In this document: positions 1 through 8,498 of the stretch, in pieces
Position numbering within the stretch: position 1 is the stretch's first letter
Layout of the letters: each line of letters opens with the position of its first letter
From: Paracoccaceae bacterium
GTDB lineage: Bacteria; Pseudomonadota; Alphaproteobacteria; Rhodobacterales; Rhodobacteraceae
Length of the DNA stretch: 44,008 nt
Reading direction: 5' to 3'
NCBI GenBank assembly: GCA_007694945.1
Contig: REER01000088.1
Span: 1 to 44,008, forward strand
Translations under genes and position numbers: made by a program
Notes under the pieces: generated by a model
Database searches by the model: none
What the model saw: only the letters and a program-made list of their open reading frames with translations
Told to the model about the DNA's origin: nothing

Positions 1-1082
1 TGCTGCGCCTGCGCCACCGCCATGCCATAGCCCGGCACGATGATCACGCTGTCAGCCTCGTTCAGCGCCGTGGCCACACCATCGGCATTGATCGCCACCT
101 GCTCGCCCTCGACCTCCATCGCCGGGCCAGAGGTGCCGCCGAAGCCACCAAGAATAACGCTGATGAAGCTCCGGTTCATCGCCTTGCACATGATGTAGGA
201 CAGGATCGCCCCCGAGGCACCGACCAGCGCGCCGACCACGATCAGCAATTCATTGCCGAGCGAGAAGCCGATGGCCGCCGCAGCCCAACCCGAATAGGAG
301 TTGAGCATCGACACCACCACCGGCATATCGGCCCCGCCGATGCCCATGATCAGGTGATAGCCGATGAACAGCGCCAGCGCGGTCAGCACCAGCAGCATGA
401 ATATCGACGCACCAGCGCTGTCGGCATAGGCCAGATAGAGGCCTGCGAAAACCACCGAGGCAATCGCTGCACCGGCATTGAGCATATGCCCGCCCGGCAG
501 TTTCTTGGCGGCAGTGTCAACCTTGCCCGCCAGCTTGCCATAGGCGATGATCGAGCCAGTGAAGGTCACGGCCCCGATCCAGATGCCGATCATCAATTCG
601 ACCCGCAGGATGGTGATCTCGACCGCGGTCTTCTTGCCGATGATGGCCGCGAAATTGGTGAGCCCCAGCCAGAGGTCATAGGCCGCGACCGACATCAGCC
701 CCTCGGGCTGCGGGAAGGGCAACCCCTCGGCAGTGAAGGCCTCGGCCACGCGGCCAATCTCGAAATGGGCGTTGAAACCCACCAGCACGGCGGCAAGGCC
801 CACGAGGCTGTGCATGAAGGCGACAAGCTCGGGCATCTGCGTCATCTGTACGCGGGTTGCCAGTTGCCAGCCGATGACCGCGCCGATGGCGATGAGGATC
901 AGCGTAAGCCCCCAGAGCCCCGAGCCGGGACCGACCAGCATCGCGAGCACCGCGACGGCCATACCCACAATGCCATACCAGATCGCGCGCTTGGCGCTTT
1001 CCTGCCCCGAAAGCCCACCCAGCGAGAGGACGAAGAGAACCGTGACGACCGCATAGGCCGCGACTGTGAAACCGAAATCCAT
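1..1082 (-). CDS. pntB: NAD(P) transhydrogenase subunit beta (3' end cut by window edge)
   Basis: Membrane subunit of the proton-translocating transhydrogenase, which uses the proton gradient to reduce NADP+ with NADH. The start at 1082 begins MDFGFTVAAYAVVTVLFV and is preceded by a strong GGGAGG site 8 bases upstream. The visible 360 or so residues hold the run of hydrophobic helices (domain II), including the LVAFMHSLVGLAAVLVGFNA stretch typical of PntB. They then enter the NADP-binding domain III, seen as VIIVPGYGMAVAQAQ at the very edge of the window. The C-terminal part of domain III lies outside. It sits 18 bases downstream of pntA on the same strand, so the two form an operon and a two-subunit (E. 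coli-like) enzyme. Identification is firm. Confidence 0.96.
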   Translation of the reverse strand, partial: MDFGFTVAAYAVVTVLFVLSLGGLSGQESAKRAIWYGIVGMAVAVLAMLVGPGSGLWGLTLILIAIGAVIGWQLATRVQMTQMPELVAFMHSLVGLAAVLVGFNAHFEIGRVAEAFTAEGLPFPQPEGLMSVAAYDLWLGLTNFAAIIGKKTAVEITILRVELMIGIWIGAVTFTGSIIAYGKLAGKVDTAAKKLPGGHMLNAGAAIASVVFAGLYLAYADSAGASIFMLLVLTALALFIGYHLIMGIGGADMPVVVSMLNSYSGWAAAAIGFSLGNELLIVVGALVGASGAILSYIMCKAMNRSFISVILGGFGGTSGPAMEVEGEQVAINADGVATALNEADSVIIVPGYGMAVAQAQ

Positions 1083-1100
1083 GTCTCGAACCTCCCTCGG

Positions 1101-2672
1101 TCAGGATTTCTGGAACATGGCGAGCATGCGCCGTGTCACGAGGAAGCCACCGAAAATATTGATGGCCGCCATCAGGAGCGCCAGCGCAGCGAGCGCTGTG
1201 ATCATGATCGAGGTCGAACCGATCTGGAGCAGCGCGCCGACGATGATGATCGATGAGATGGCGTTGGTCACGGCCATCAGCGGGGTGTGCAGCGAGTGCG
1301 AGACTTTCCAGATCACCTGAAACCCCACGAAAACAGCGAGCACGAAGATGATGAAATTGCGCATGAAGCTTTCGGGGGCGACAAGCCCCACGGAGAGCAC
1401 GAAGGCCGCGCCGATGCCCAGCAAGCCAACCTGCGTCATGGTCTGCTTGCGGAAAGCCGCGATTTCCTGCGCCCGCTTTTCCTCGGCGGTCAGTTCCTTA
1501 ACCTTTTCCTTGGGCTTGGCGGCAATCGCCTTCACCTTGGGCGGTGGCGGCGGGAAGGTGATCTCGCCCGAATGAGTGACAGTCGCGCCGCGGATCACGT
1601 CATCTTCCATGTTGTGGTTGATGACGCCGTCCTTGTCGGGCGTCAGGTCGGTCAGCATGTGGCGGATATTGGTCGCATACAGCGTCGAGGATTGCGCCGC
1701 CATCCGGCTGGGGAAATCGGTATACCCCACGATGATGACGCCGTTTTCTGTCACCAGCCGCTCATCGGGTACAGTCAGGTCGCAGTTGCCGCCCTTCTCG
1801 GCGGCCAGATCCACGATCACCGAGCCCGGCTTCATCATCTGCACCATATCCTCGGTCCAGAGCTTGGGCGCGGGACGGCCGGGGATAAGCGCGGTGGTGA
1901 TGACGATATCGACATCGGGGGCCAGTTCGCGGAACTTCTCGAGCTGCTTCTCGCGGAATTCGGGGCTGGAGGGAGCCGCATACCCGCCGGTCTCGGCCCC
2001 ATCCGTCGCGGCCTCATCGAATTCTAGGAAGACGAATTCCGCTCCCATCGACTCGATCTGTTCCGAAACCTCGGGGCGCACATCAAAGGCCATGGTGATC
2101 GCGCCAAGGCTGACGCTTGTGCCGATCGCCGCCAGACCGGCGACCCCGGCCCCCACAACAAGCACCCGCGCGGGCGGGATCTTGCCGGCGGCCGTCACCT
2201 GCCCGGTGAAAAAACGTCCGAAATTGTTGCCCGCCTCGATCACCGCGCGATAACCGGCGATATTGGCCATGGAGGATAACGCGTCCATCTTCTGTGCGCG
2301 GCTGATCCGCGGCACCATGTCCATCGCGATCACCGTGGCGCTGCGCTCTTTCGCGGCCTCCAGCATCTCGGCATTCTGGGCCGGCCAGAAGAAGGAAATC
2401 AGCGTCTGACCCTCGCGCAGGCGGCCAAGCTCGTCCATCTCGGGCTCGCGCACCTTGATGACGATGTCCACGGCCTCGCTCAGTGCCTCGGCATCGGGCA
2501 GGACCGACACGCCCGCAGCCTCGTAAAGCGCGTCGCTGAACCCGGCGGCCAGTCCGGCCCCGGCCTCGACGAAACATTCATGACCCAGTTTCTGGATTTG
2601 CTGCGCACTGTCCGGTGTCAGCGCCACCCGCGCCTCGCCCGGCTTGATCTCCTTCAACGCCCCGACTTTCAA
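1101..2672 (-). CDS. pntA: NAD(P) transhydrogenase subunit alpha
   Basis: NAD(H)-binding subunit (523 aa) of the transhydrogenase. The N-terminal [14 protein letters not shown] segment (residues 8-20) and the GAGVAG dinucleotide fold (174-179) belong to the AlaDH/PNT family domain I. A charged, proline-rich linker around 375-405 leads to about four membrane helices in the last 110 residues, so domain I and the alpha-subunit helices are in one chain, as in E. coli (510 aa). The start codon is TTG: the family N-terminus begins exactly here (KVGALKEI), and a GAGGGGG site lies about 7 bases upstream, with no in-frame ATG nearby. First gene of the pntAB operon. The use of TTG may hold down translation; that is inference. 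Confidence 0.96.
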   Translation of the reverse strand: MKVGALKEIKPGEARVALTPDSAQQIQKLGHECFVEAGAGLAAGFSDALYEAAGVSVLPDAEALSEAVDIVIKVREPEMDELGRLREGQTLISFFWPAQNAEMLEAAKERSATVIAMDMVPRISRAQKMDALSSMANIAGYRAVIEAGNNFGRFFTGQVTAAGKIPPARVLVVGAGVAGLAAIGTSVSLGAITMAFDVRPEVSEQIESMGAEFVFLEFDEAATDGAETGGYAAPSSPEFREKQLEKFRELAPDVDIVITTALIPGRPAPKLWTEDMVQMMKPGSVIVDLAAEKGGNCDLTVPDERLVTENGVIIVGYTDFPSRMAAQSSTLYATNIRHMLTDLTPDKDGVINHNMEDDVIRGATVTHSGEITFPPPPPKVKAIAAKPKEKVKELTAEEKRAQEIAAFRKQTMTQVGLLGIGAAFVLSVGLVAPESFMRNFIIFVLAVFVGFQVIWKVSHSLHTPLMAVTNAISSIIIVGALLQIGSTSIMITALAALALLMAAINIFGGFLVTRRMLAMFQKS

Positions 2673-2871
2673 GTGCGGTCCCCCTCTGGTTCAGGTTGCA
2701 TTCGGCCCATAGGCGGGCACGGAGTTTTTGATCGCGCGCCTCCTTACCTCGCGCAAGATTGTTTCACAAGTCGCCAAAACGGCAAGAGGCGCGGCGAATT
2801 GACATTGATCTCGAGGCATGAGCGCTTTGCGCACCTGACAGGCATAAAGCCGGGACAGAGGCAGGTCGTGT
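2673..2871 (-). promoter_or_regulatory. pntAB upstream region
   Basis: About 200 bases lie between the pntA start and the stop of the methyltransferase-like gene, both on the minus strand. No convincing ORF is seen; the open frames here have no family resemblance. The only clear signal is the purine-rich ribosome-binding site just before the TTG codon of pntA. A pntAB promoter is expected here by position, but I could not pick out convincing -35 and -10 boxes. Confidence 0.4.
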
Positions 2872-3315
2872 TCAGAGCCAACGCCGCGTTCGGGCGAAAT
2901 AGGCTTCAGCCTCTCGCCCGAAAGCCGCACGCAGTCGGGCCTCCTCGGGCAGTATGAACCGCCGCGTCAGCACCCATGCCAACGCGGGCACCAGCATCAG
3001 CCCTGACACCGCGCCCCAGCTCAACGCGAGTCCGCCAAGGATCAGCAGGTCGGCCAGATAGATCGGATTGCGCGAGAAACGGTAAAGCCCCGTCGTGATC
3101 AGCCGCGACGGCACCTGATGCGGTACGATCGTCGAGCGCGCGCGCAGGAAGGACAGCGCCGACACCCCCAGTATCGCAAGCCCAGCCCAGAACAGCGCAT
3201 CGCCTGTCAGTCGTAGCCAAGCCATATCGTGAAACGACCCCAGGGCCCAGGTCTCGGCCCAGGCGACGGCCAGCGCAGTCAACAGCCACACCGGTGGATA
3301 ATCGAGCCGGCTCAT
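2872..3315 (-). CDS. Isoprenylcysteine carboxyl methyltransferase-like membrane protein
   Basis: A 147-aa integral membrane protein of the ICMT/PEMT-like family. It has about four hydrophobic segments and the family's C-terminal half: VPHQVPSRLITTGLYRFSRN (about 70-89) with the RNP-Y motif (RNPIYLADLL), then an E-E-ARLRAAFGREAEAYFARTRRWL-type tail. The H-x-P and RNP-Y segments belong to the S-adenosylmethionine binding site in this family. Bacterial members methylate unknown lipids or proteins; the substrate cannot be read here. The open frame runs further upstream, but MSRLDYPPVW at 3315 is the natural start. Its ATG overlaps the stop of the preceding short frame as TGATG, which implies translational coupling. 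Confidence 0.85.
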   Translation of the reverse strand: MSRLDYPPVWLLTALAVAWAETWALGSFHDMAWLRLTGDALFWAGLAILGVSALSFLRARSTIVPHQVPSRLITTGLYRFSRNPIYLADLLILGGLALSWGAVSGLMLVPALAWVLTRRFILPEEARLRAAFGREAEAYFARTRRWL

Positions 3316-3506
3316 CACTCCCGAGGCGCGTTCCAGGCCACCAGCCCTCCCTGCAAAGCCGACACGTCCGAGCGCCCCAGCCGCCGCGTGATCCGCGGGG
3401 CCTGCCTGAGTAGCGCCAATGTGCTGCAAATAGACCACGCTCCAGCGCAGCGCAATGAACAGACCACGCGTGACACTCGGCAAAGCCACAGCCCGTGTCC
3501 CGTCAC
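3315..3506 (-). pseudogene. Possible rhodanese C-terminal remnant, coupled to the methyltransferase
   Basis: A short frame (63 aa from a GTG) ends in TGA overlapping the next gene's ATG (TGATG). Its last 25 or so residues, RRLGRSDVSALQGGLVAWNA, resemble the end of a rhodanese domain, where a helix is followed by a strand and GGxxAW. The preceding frame (same frame as the methyltransferase) reads VVYLQHIGATQAGPADHAA, which resembles the rhodanese segment just before that helix. This suggests a frameshifted and N-terminally truncated rhodanese. The in-frame stop upstream of 3506 leaves no room for the full domain of about 100 residues. It could instead be a fortuitous frame; confidence is low. 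Confidence 0.28.
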
Positions 3507-3526
3507 CAGGATGATATTTTAATTGT

Positions 3527-3549
3527 TGCATATGATATACATGCGCGTT
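3527..3549. promoter_or_regulatory. Candidate operator in the kynU upstream region
   Basis: The spacer between kynU and the minus-strand genes is locally AT-rich and contains GCATATGATATACATGC, an imperfect dyad with matching GCAT/ATGC ends. Such dyads suit Lrp- or GntR-type regulators, and kynureninase genes are often controlled by an Lrp-type regulator (KynR). No regulator gene is adjacent, so this is only a candidate. Confidence 0.3.
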
Positions 3550-3610
3550 CTGATGTCTTGACCTTTCATCACGCGCAGGCCACCGATGGCAAGACCGACA
3601 GGAGGACCCG

Positions 3611-4804
3611 ATGACCGATTTCGCCGCCACCCGCGCCATGTTCGACCTGCCTGAGGGCGTGATCTATCTCGATGGCAATTCGCTGGGCCCCCTGCCGCGC
3701 GGCGTGGCCGAACGGGTCGCCTCGGCCATCACCGACGAGTGGGGGCAGTTGCTGATCACCGGCTGGAACAAGGCAGGGTGGATGGACCTGCCCGCGCGGG
3801 TGGGCGATCGTGTCGGTCGGCTGATCGGGGCCATACCCGGCACGGTGACCATGGGCGACACGCTCTCGATCAAGGTCTATCAGGCGCTGGCCTCGGCGCT
3901 GGAATTGCGTCCTGATCGGCGCGTGATCCTGTCGGATACCGGCAATTTCCCGTCTGATCTCTACATGGCCGACGGCCTCTGCCGCACGCTGGGGCCGGAC
4001 TACGCACTGAAAACCGTGGCGCCGGAAGAGGTCGGGGGCGCGATCGACGAGAGCGTTGCCGTGCTGATGATCACCGAAGTCGATTACCGCACTGGCCGCA
4101 AGCACGACATGGCCCGCCTGATCGCCAAGGCGCATGCGGCCGGCGCGCTGGTGGTCTGGGATCTGGCGCATTCCGCCGGCGCGATCCCGGTCGATGTGAC
4201 CGGCGCGGATACCGATTTCGCCGTTGGGTGCAGCTACAAATACCTCAATTCCGGCCCCGGCGGCCCGGCTTTCATCTATGTCGCCCCGCGACTGGCCGAA
4301 GCCGCCCGCCCGGCCCTCTCGGGCTGGCTGGGGCACGAGGCGCCCTTTGCGTTCGATCTCGACTATCGCCCCGGTCGCGGGGTCGAGCGGATGCGCGTCG
4401 GCACGCCGCCGATCCTGCAACTCGCCGCGCTCGATGCCGCGCTCGATGTCTGGGAGGGTGTGGACATGCAGGACCTGCGCGCTCGCTCGCTGGAGCTGCA
4501 GGCGCGGTTCATCGCACTGGTCGAGGAGGGGTGCCCCGATCTGCCCCTCGCCTCGCCGCGCGACCCCGTAATCCGCGGCAGTCAGGTCAGTTTCCGCCAT
4601 GAGCACGGCTATGCCATCATTCAGGCGCTCATCGCCGAAGGCGTTATCGGCGATTTCCGCGCCCCCGATATCCTGCGATTCGGCTTCACGCCACTCTATC
4701 TCTCGCCCGAGGATGTCGAGCGCGCGGCGCAGATCCTCTGTGCGATCATGTCCGAGCGTCGCTGGGACAAGCCCGAATTTCATGCGCGGGCGAAAGTGAC
4801 CTGA
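3611..4804 (+). CDS. kynU: Kynureninase
   Basis: PLP-dependent hydrolase (397 aa) that cleaves kynurenine to anthranilate and alanine, or 3-hydroxykynurenine to 3-hydroxyanthranilate, in tryptophan breakdown. Family landmarks are YLDGNSLGPLP (19-29), SDTGNFPSDLYMADGL (108-123), the D184/H187 pair in VVWDLAHSAGA, and CSYKYLNSGPGGPAF (207-221), where K210 is the expected PLP lysine. The C-terminus keeps the kynureninase signature DFRAPDILRFGFTPLY. Length is normal for the family. An AGGAGG site lies 5 bases before the ATG. Tryptophan dioxygenase and formamidase genes are not in the window, so the gene stands alone. A very firm call. Confidence 0.97.
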   Translation: MTDFAATRAMFDLPEGVIYLDGNSLGPLPRGVAERVASAITDEWGQLLITGWNKAGWMDLPARVGDRVGRLIGAIPGTVTMGDTLSIKVYQALASALELRPDRRVILSDTGNFPSDLYMADGLCRTLGPDYALKTVAPEEVGGAIDESVAVLMITEVDYRTGRKHDMARLIAKAHAAGALVVWDLAHSAGAIPVDVTGADTDFAVGCSYKYLNSGPGGPAFIYVAPRLAEAARPALSGWLGHEAPFAFDLDYRPGRGVERMRVGTPPILQLAALDAALDVWEGVDMQDLRARSLELQARFIALVEEGCPDLPLASPRDPVIRGSQVSFRHEHGYAIIQALIAEGVIGDFRAPDILRFGFTPLYLSPEDVERAAQILCAIMSERRWDKPEFHARAKVT

Positions 4805-4931
4805 TACCTCTCCTTTTCAAGATGTTGGCTTGGAGGGGGCCGCCCCTGCGGTGCGGCTCTTCACTAACGCTTACCAAATCTCAATCAGAATCAGGCTTTC
4901 TGCACTTGTCTCGACAGAATGTGAGGTGCGG

Positions 4932-5621
4932 ATGTCTGATCACTCCCGGCCCGGCGGCCGCAAGGCGCTCCAATGGGGCTGCATCGGCCTTGGTCTGCTG
5001 CTGATCACCAGCATCCTGCTCTGGCCGATTCTTGCCCGCGCCGCCTCGCCCGCCCGGCTGTGCGAGGCCGCCGCTCAGAGGGCCGCCCAACGCCATGACG
5101 TGCCGTTCGACCTGCTGCGCGCCATCGTACTGGCCGAAACAGGGCTACGGCGGGCCGGGCAGATCACCCCATGGCCATGGGCCGTGCATGCCGAAGGACG
5201 CGGGCATTGGTCCGCCACGCGTGCCGAGGCGCTTGCGCTGGTGCGCATGGCGCAGGCGCGCGGGGTGCGCAATATCGACCTCGGTTGCTTCCAGATCAAC
5301 CTGCACTGGCATAGCGCGCACTTCGCGTCGCTCGACGACATGATCGACCCCGACCGCAATGCCGATTTCGCTGCGCGCTTGCTCAAGCAACACAAGGCGC
5401 GGCTTGGGTCGTGGGAGGCCGCGACCGGCGCCTATCACTCCGCAACCCCTGATCTGGCCGCGCGTTACCGCGCGCGGGTGGCGCAATATCGAACCAAGTC
5501 CGAATCCGAGCCGCGTCTCGCCGCGCTGCAGCCCAACAGCCCCGCGCTGATGGGTGCCCTGCGCCCGACAACCTTGTCCGGCGCGCGGATGCGGCTGATC
5601 GATCTGGACCCGGGGCAGTGA
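4932..5621 (+). CDS. Flagellum-associated lytic transglycosylase (SltF-like)
   Basis: A 229-aa exported muramidase-like protein. The chosen start MSDHSRPGG gives an N-terminal charged region and a hydrophobic helix (about 14-37) ending in ARA, consistent with a signal peptide or anchor. The SLT fold follows: AIVLAETGL with the likely catalytic E69, NIDLGCFQINLHWH (the conserved G-x-QIN step), and a C-terminal TGAYHSA segment. The longer open frame upstream lacks a signal-like start. It lies 4 bases before flhA and is the first gene of that operon. Alphaproteobacterial FlgJ lacks a muramidase domain and a separate enzyme (SltF in Rhodobacter sphaeroides) opens the peptidoglycan for the rod; this gene's position suggests that role. 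The catalytic fold is well supported; the flagellar role is inferred from position. Confidence 0.85.
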   Translation: MSDHSRPGGRKALQWGCIGLGLLLITSILLWPILARAASPARLCEAAAQRAAQRHDVPFDLLRAIVLAETGLRRAGQITPWPWAVHAEGRGHWSATRAEALALVRMAQARGVRNIDLGCFQINLHWHSAHFASLDDMIDPDRNADFAARLLKQHKARLGSWEAATGAYHSATPDLAARYRARVAQYRTKSESEPRLAALQPNSPALMGALRPTTLSGARMRLIDLDPGQ

Positions 5622-5625
5622 GCAA

Positions 5626-7710
5626 ATGACCCTGTCGATGCAAACGATCTTCAAGCCCACGATCCTGCTCGCGCTGGCGCTGATGGCGGTAATCGTGATG
5701 ATGATCCTGCCGATCCCGGCCTGGATGCTCGATCTCGGCCTAGCGGCCTCTTTCGCGCTCGCAATCCTGATGTTCACCGTCACGCTCTTCATCCAGCGCC
5801 CGCTAGATTTCTCCATTTTTCCAACAGTTTTGCTGGCGTCTTTGATGTTACGCCTGTCGCTCAATGTCTCGTCCACCAAACTGATCATCGGCGAGGGGCA
5901 CACTGGAACCCATGCCGCTGGCGGCGTAATTCAGGGCTTTGCCAGCTTCGTCATGAGCGGGTCGATCTTCCTCGGCGTGGTGATCTTCCTTGTCCTCTTG
6001 ATCGTCAATTTCATCGTCATCACCAAGGGCGCGGGCCGCATGGCAGAAGTGGGCGCGCGCTTCGCGCTTGACGGAATGCCGGGCAAGCAGTTGGCCATCG
6101 ACAGCGACATGTCCGCTGGCGCCATCGACCACCAGGAAGCCAAGCGACGGCGCGAGACCGAGCAGGCCGAGACCAATTTCTACGGCTCGCTCGACGGCGC
6201 GTCGAAATTCGTCAAGGGTGACGCCATCGCAGGCCTGCTGATCACGCTGCTGAATATCGTCATGGGGCTGATCAATGGCACCATGATGCACGGCATGAGC
6301 CTCGGCGCGGCCTTCGAGACCTATGCCATCCTGACCGTGGGCGACGGGCTGGTGAGCCAGATCCCCGCTGTCATCATCTCGATTGCCGCCGCACTCCTGC
6401 TCGCACGCGGTGGCGCCAATGGCGCGACCGACAGCCAGCTTTTCGAACAACTGGGCCGCTACCCCTCGGCGATTGCGACAGTGGGGTTCCTGATGGCCCT
6501 CTTCGCTTTTGTCCCGGGGCTGCCTTTCGTGCCCTTCGTGATCGGGGCCAGCGTGCTGCTGAGCCTCGCCTGGCTTGCCCGGAATGCGCAGGCCAAAGCC
6601 GCTGCGGCTGAGGCTGCACCCCTGGAACAGATGCCCGACCCCCCGCGCGCCTCACTCGGCGACGCGCTCGACCTCGATGAAATCCACGTCCAGTTCGCCT
6701 CGGATCTGGTGCCCATGGTGCTCGACCCGCGAATGGGGCTGGATGGGCGGATCTCGAATATCCGCTCCCATGTCGCGCGAGAATACGGGCTGATCCTGCC
6801 CGAAATCCGCCTGACCGACGACGCCACCCTGCCCAATGGACATTACGCGATCCTGATCCATGGCGTCGAACAGGCCCGCGACTGCCTGCGCCCCGACCGG
6901 ATGCTGGCGCTGGTGCAGGACCCGGACGGGTTCGAGATCGCGGGCGAGGATGTGCGCGAACCGGTCTATCGCAGCCGCGCACGCTGGATCGATGCGCAAT
7001 TTCAGGAAGAGGCCGCGCTCTCGGGCACGACCGTCGTCAGCCCGATCGAGGTTCTGGCGACGCATCTGCTTGAAGTGCTGAAATCCAACTTTGCCCGCCT
7101 TATGACGCATAAATCGCTGCACCGCATTCTGGACGAGATGACCAGCCTCTCGGACCAGAAACGCACCGAGGCCAACCGTCGGCTCTTGGGCGAGATGATC
7201 CCCGACAAGGTGCCGCTCGATCTGCTGCTGGGGGTGCTGCGGCTCCTGCTCGAAGAGCGGGTCTCGATCCGCAACCTGCCGCTGATCCTCGAGGCGATGT
7301 CCGAAGTGCGCAGCCTTCTGCAGGGCCCCGAAGCGGTCTGCGAACATGTCCGCCAGCGGCTTGGCTTTCAACTGGTGGCGCCGCTAAAACGCGCTGATGG
7401 CACGCTGCCGCTGGTGCAACTGGCCTCTGATTGGGAAGAGATCTTCGGGACCTATCAACTCTCGGGCGAGGCCGGTGCAAGCGATGTCGCCCTGCCGCCC
7501 GAGGATTTCGCGCGCCTGGGCGAACGCATCGCCCAGAGCCTCGGCAAGCTCGCGCAGGACGGCATCAGCCCCGCGCTGGTGACCTCTTCGCGCCGCCGCC
7601 GTTTCCTGCGCACGGTGCTGACCGCCAAGGGTTTGGCGGCCTCGGTCCTCTCCTATGAGGAAATCGGGCTCGACGCCCGCCCCGCCCTGGTCGGGACGAT
7701 CACCGCATGA
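5626..7710 (+). CDS. flhA: Flagellar biosynthesis protein FlhA
   Basis: Export-gate component of the flagellar type III secretion apparatus (694 aa, normal length). The N-terminal half has about eight membrane helices. The conserved FHIPEP-type block is visible as VLLASLMLRLSLNVSSTKLI (about 66-86), followed by the cytoplasmic loop FALDGMPGKQLAIDSDMSAG (about 146-165), a hallmark of FlhA/LcrD proteins. The C-terminal half is the soluble substrate-docking domain. It begins 4 bases after the transglycosylase stop and overlaps fliR by ATGA, so the operon is tightly coupled. Confidence 0.97.
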   Translation: MTLSMQTIFKPTILLALALMAVIVMMILPIPAWMLDLGLAASFALAILMFTVTLFIQRPLDFSIFPTVLLASLMLRLSLNVSSTKLIIGEGHTGTHAAGGVIQGFASFVMSGSIFLGVVIFLVLLIVNFIVITKGAGRMAEVGARFALDGMPGKQLAIDSDMSAGAIDHQEAKRRRETEQAETNFYGSLDGASKFVKGDAIAGLLITLLNIVMGLINGTMMHGMSLGAAFETYAILTVGDGLVSQIPAVIISIAAALLLARGGANGATDSQLFEQLGRYPSAIATVGFLMALFAFVPGLPFVPFVIGASVLLSLAWLARNAQAKAAAAEAAPLEQMPDPPRASLGDALDLDEIHVQFASDLVPMVLDPRMGLDGRISNIRSHVAREYGLILPEIRLTDDATLPNGHYAILIHGVEQARDCLRPDRMLALVQDPDGFEIAGEDVREPVYRSRARWIDAQFQEEAALSGTTVVSPIEVLATHLLEVLKSNFARLMTHKSLHRILDEMTSLSDQKRTEANRRLLGEMIPDKVPLDLLLGVLRLLLEERVSIRNLPLILEAMSEVRSLLQGPEAVCEHVRQRLGFQLVAPLKRADGTLPLVQLASDWEEIFGTYQLSGEAGASDVALPPEDFARLGERIAQSLGKLAQDGISPALVTSSRRRRFLRTVLTAKGLAASVLSYEEIGLDARPALVGTITA

Positions 7711-8498
7711 TGCTGGAGCTTTTCGACCTGATCGACCGGCTCGGCCCCGAACTTGAGGCGGTATTCGCGGGCAGTTTCGGTGTCTTCATCCGCGTGGGCG
7801 CACTGATGGCGCTGGTTCCGGCCTTTGGCGAACAGGTCATCCCGGTGCGGGTGCGCCTTGGTCTCACCCTCGCCTTCACTGCGATAACGGCGCCTGTCAT
7901 CGCCCCCCAGATGCCGCCCGCCAACCTTGCCCCCGGCCCGCTCCTGCACCTGATCGCGACCGAGGCCATTGCCGGGCTGATTCTCGGCATAGGCCTGCGC
8001 TTGCTGATCATCGTGCTGCAGACCGCCGGGACAATAGCGGCACAGGCCACCTCACTGTCGCAATTCTTCGGGGGCGCCGGTGTGGACCCGCAACCCGCCA
8101 TGTCGCAGATCCTCGTTGTCGGCGGGCTGGCGCTGGCGCTGATACTCGGGCTGCATGTCAAGCTCGCCGAACTGATCCTGCACTCCTACGCCCTGTTCCC
8201 GCCCGGCCGCTTCCCCGATGCCGCCAGTCTCGGCACCTGGGGCGTGGCGCAGGTCGCGCGCAGCTTCACGCTGGCCTTTTCGCTGGCCATGCCCTTCGTG
8301 ATCCTGTCACTGCTCTATTACGTCGCCCTCGGCGCCATCAACAAGGCCATGCCGCAACTGATGGTCGCCTTTGTTGGCGCACCGGCCATCACTTTCGCCG
8401 GGCTCGCCGTGTTGCTGCTGACCGCGCCGATGATCCTGCCGCTCTGGCATGAGGTGCTCGACGCGTTCCTGTTCGACCCGTCAGGGCTGCCGCGATGA
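7707..8498 (+). CDS. fliR: Flagellar biosynthetic protein FliR
   Basis: Inner-membrane export-gate protein (263 aa) with five or six hydrophobic segments. Family landmarks are FIRVGALMALVPAFGEQVIPVR near the N-terminus and the late segments containing NKAMPQLMVAFVGAPA. It forms the export pore with FliP and FliQ; fliQ is in the opposite operon here and fliP is not in the window. Start overlaps the flhA stop (ATGA) and its own end overlaps flhB (ATGA), which implies coupled translation. Confidence 0.95.
   Translation: MMLELFDLIDRLGPELEAVFAGSFGVFIRVGALMALVPAFGEQVIPVRVRLGLTLAFTAITAPVIAPQMPPANLAPGPLLHLIATEAIAGLILGIGLRLLIIVLQTAGTIAAQATSLSQFFGGAGVDPQPAMSQILVVGGLALALILGLHVKLAELILHSYALFPPGRFPDAASLGTWGVAQVARSFTLAFSLAMPFVILSLLYYVALGAINKAMPQLMVAFVGAPAITFAGLAVLLLTAPMILPLWHEVLDAFLFDPSGLPR

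Noticed and set aside
354-1256. Long plus-strand frame of about 300 aa over pntB and the end of pntA
   Set aside because: Shadow of pntB/pntA on the other strand; its product is His/Asp/Arg-rich with no family resemblance, while the minus strand encodes the transhydrogenase.
3569-4783. Long minus-strand frame opposite kynU
   Set aside because: Antisense shadow produced by GC-rich codon use; kynU on the plus strand has all active-site motifs.
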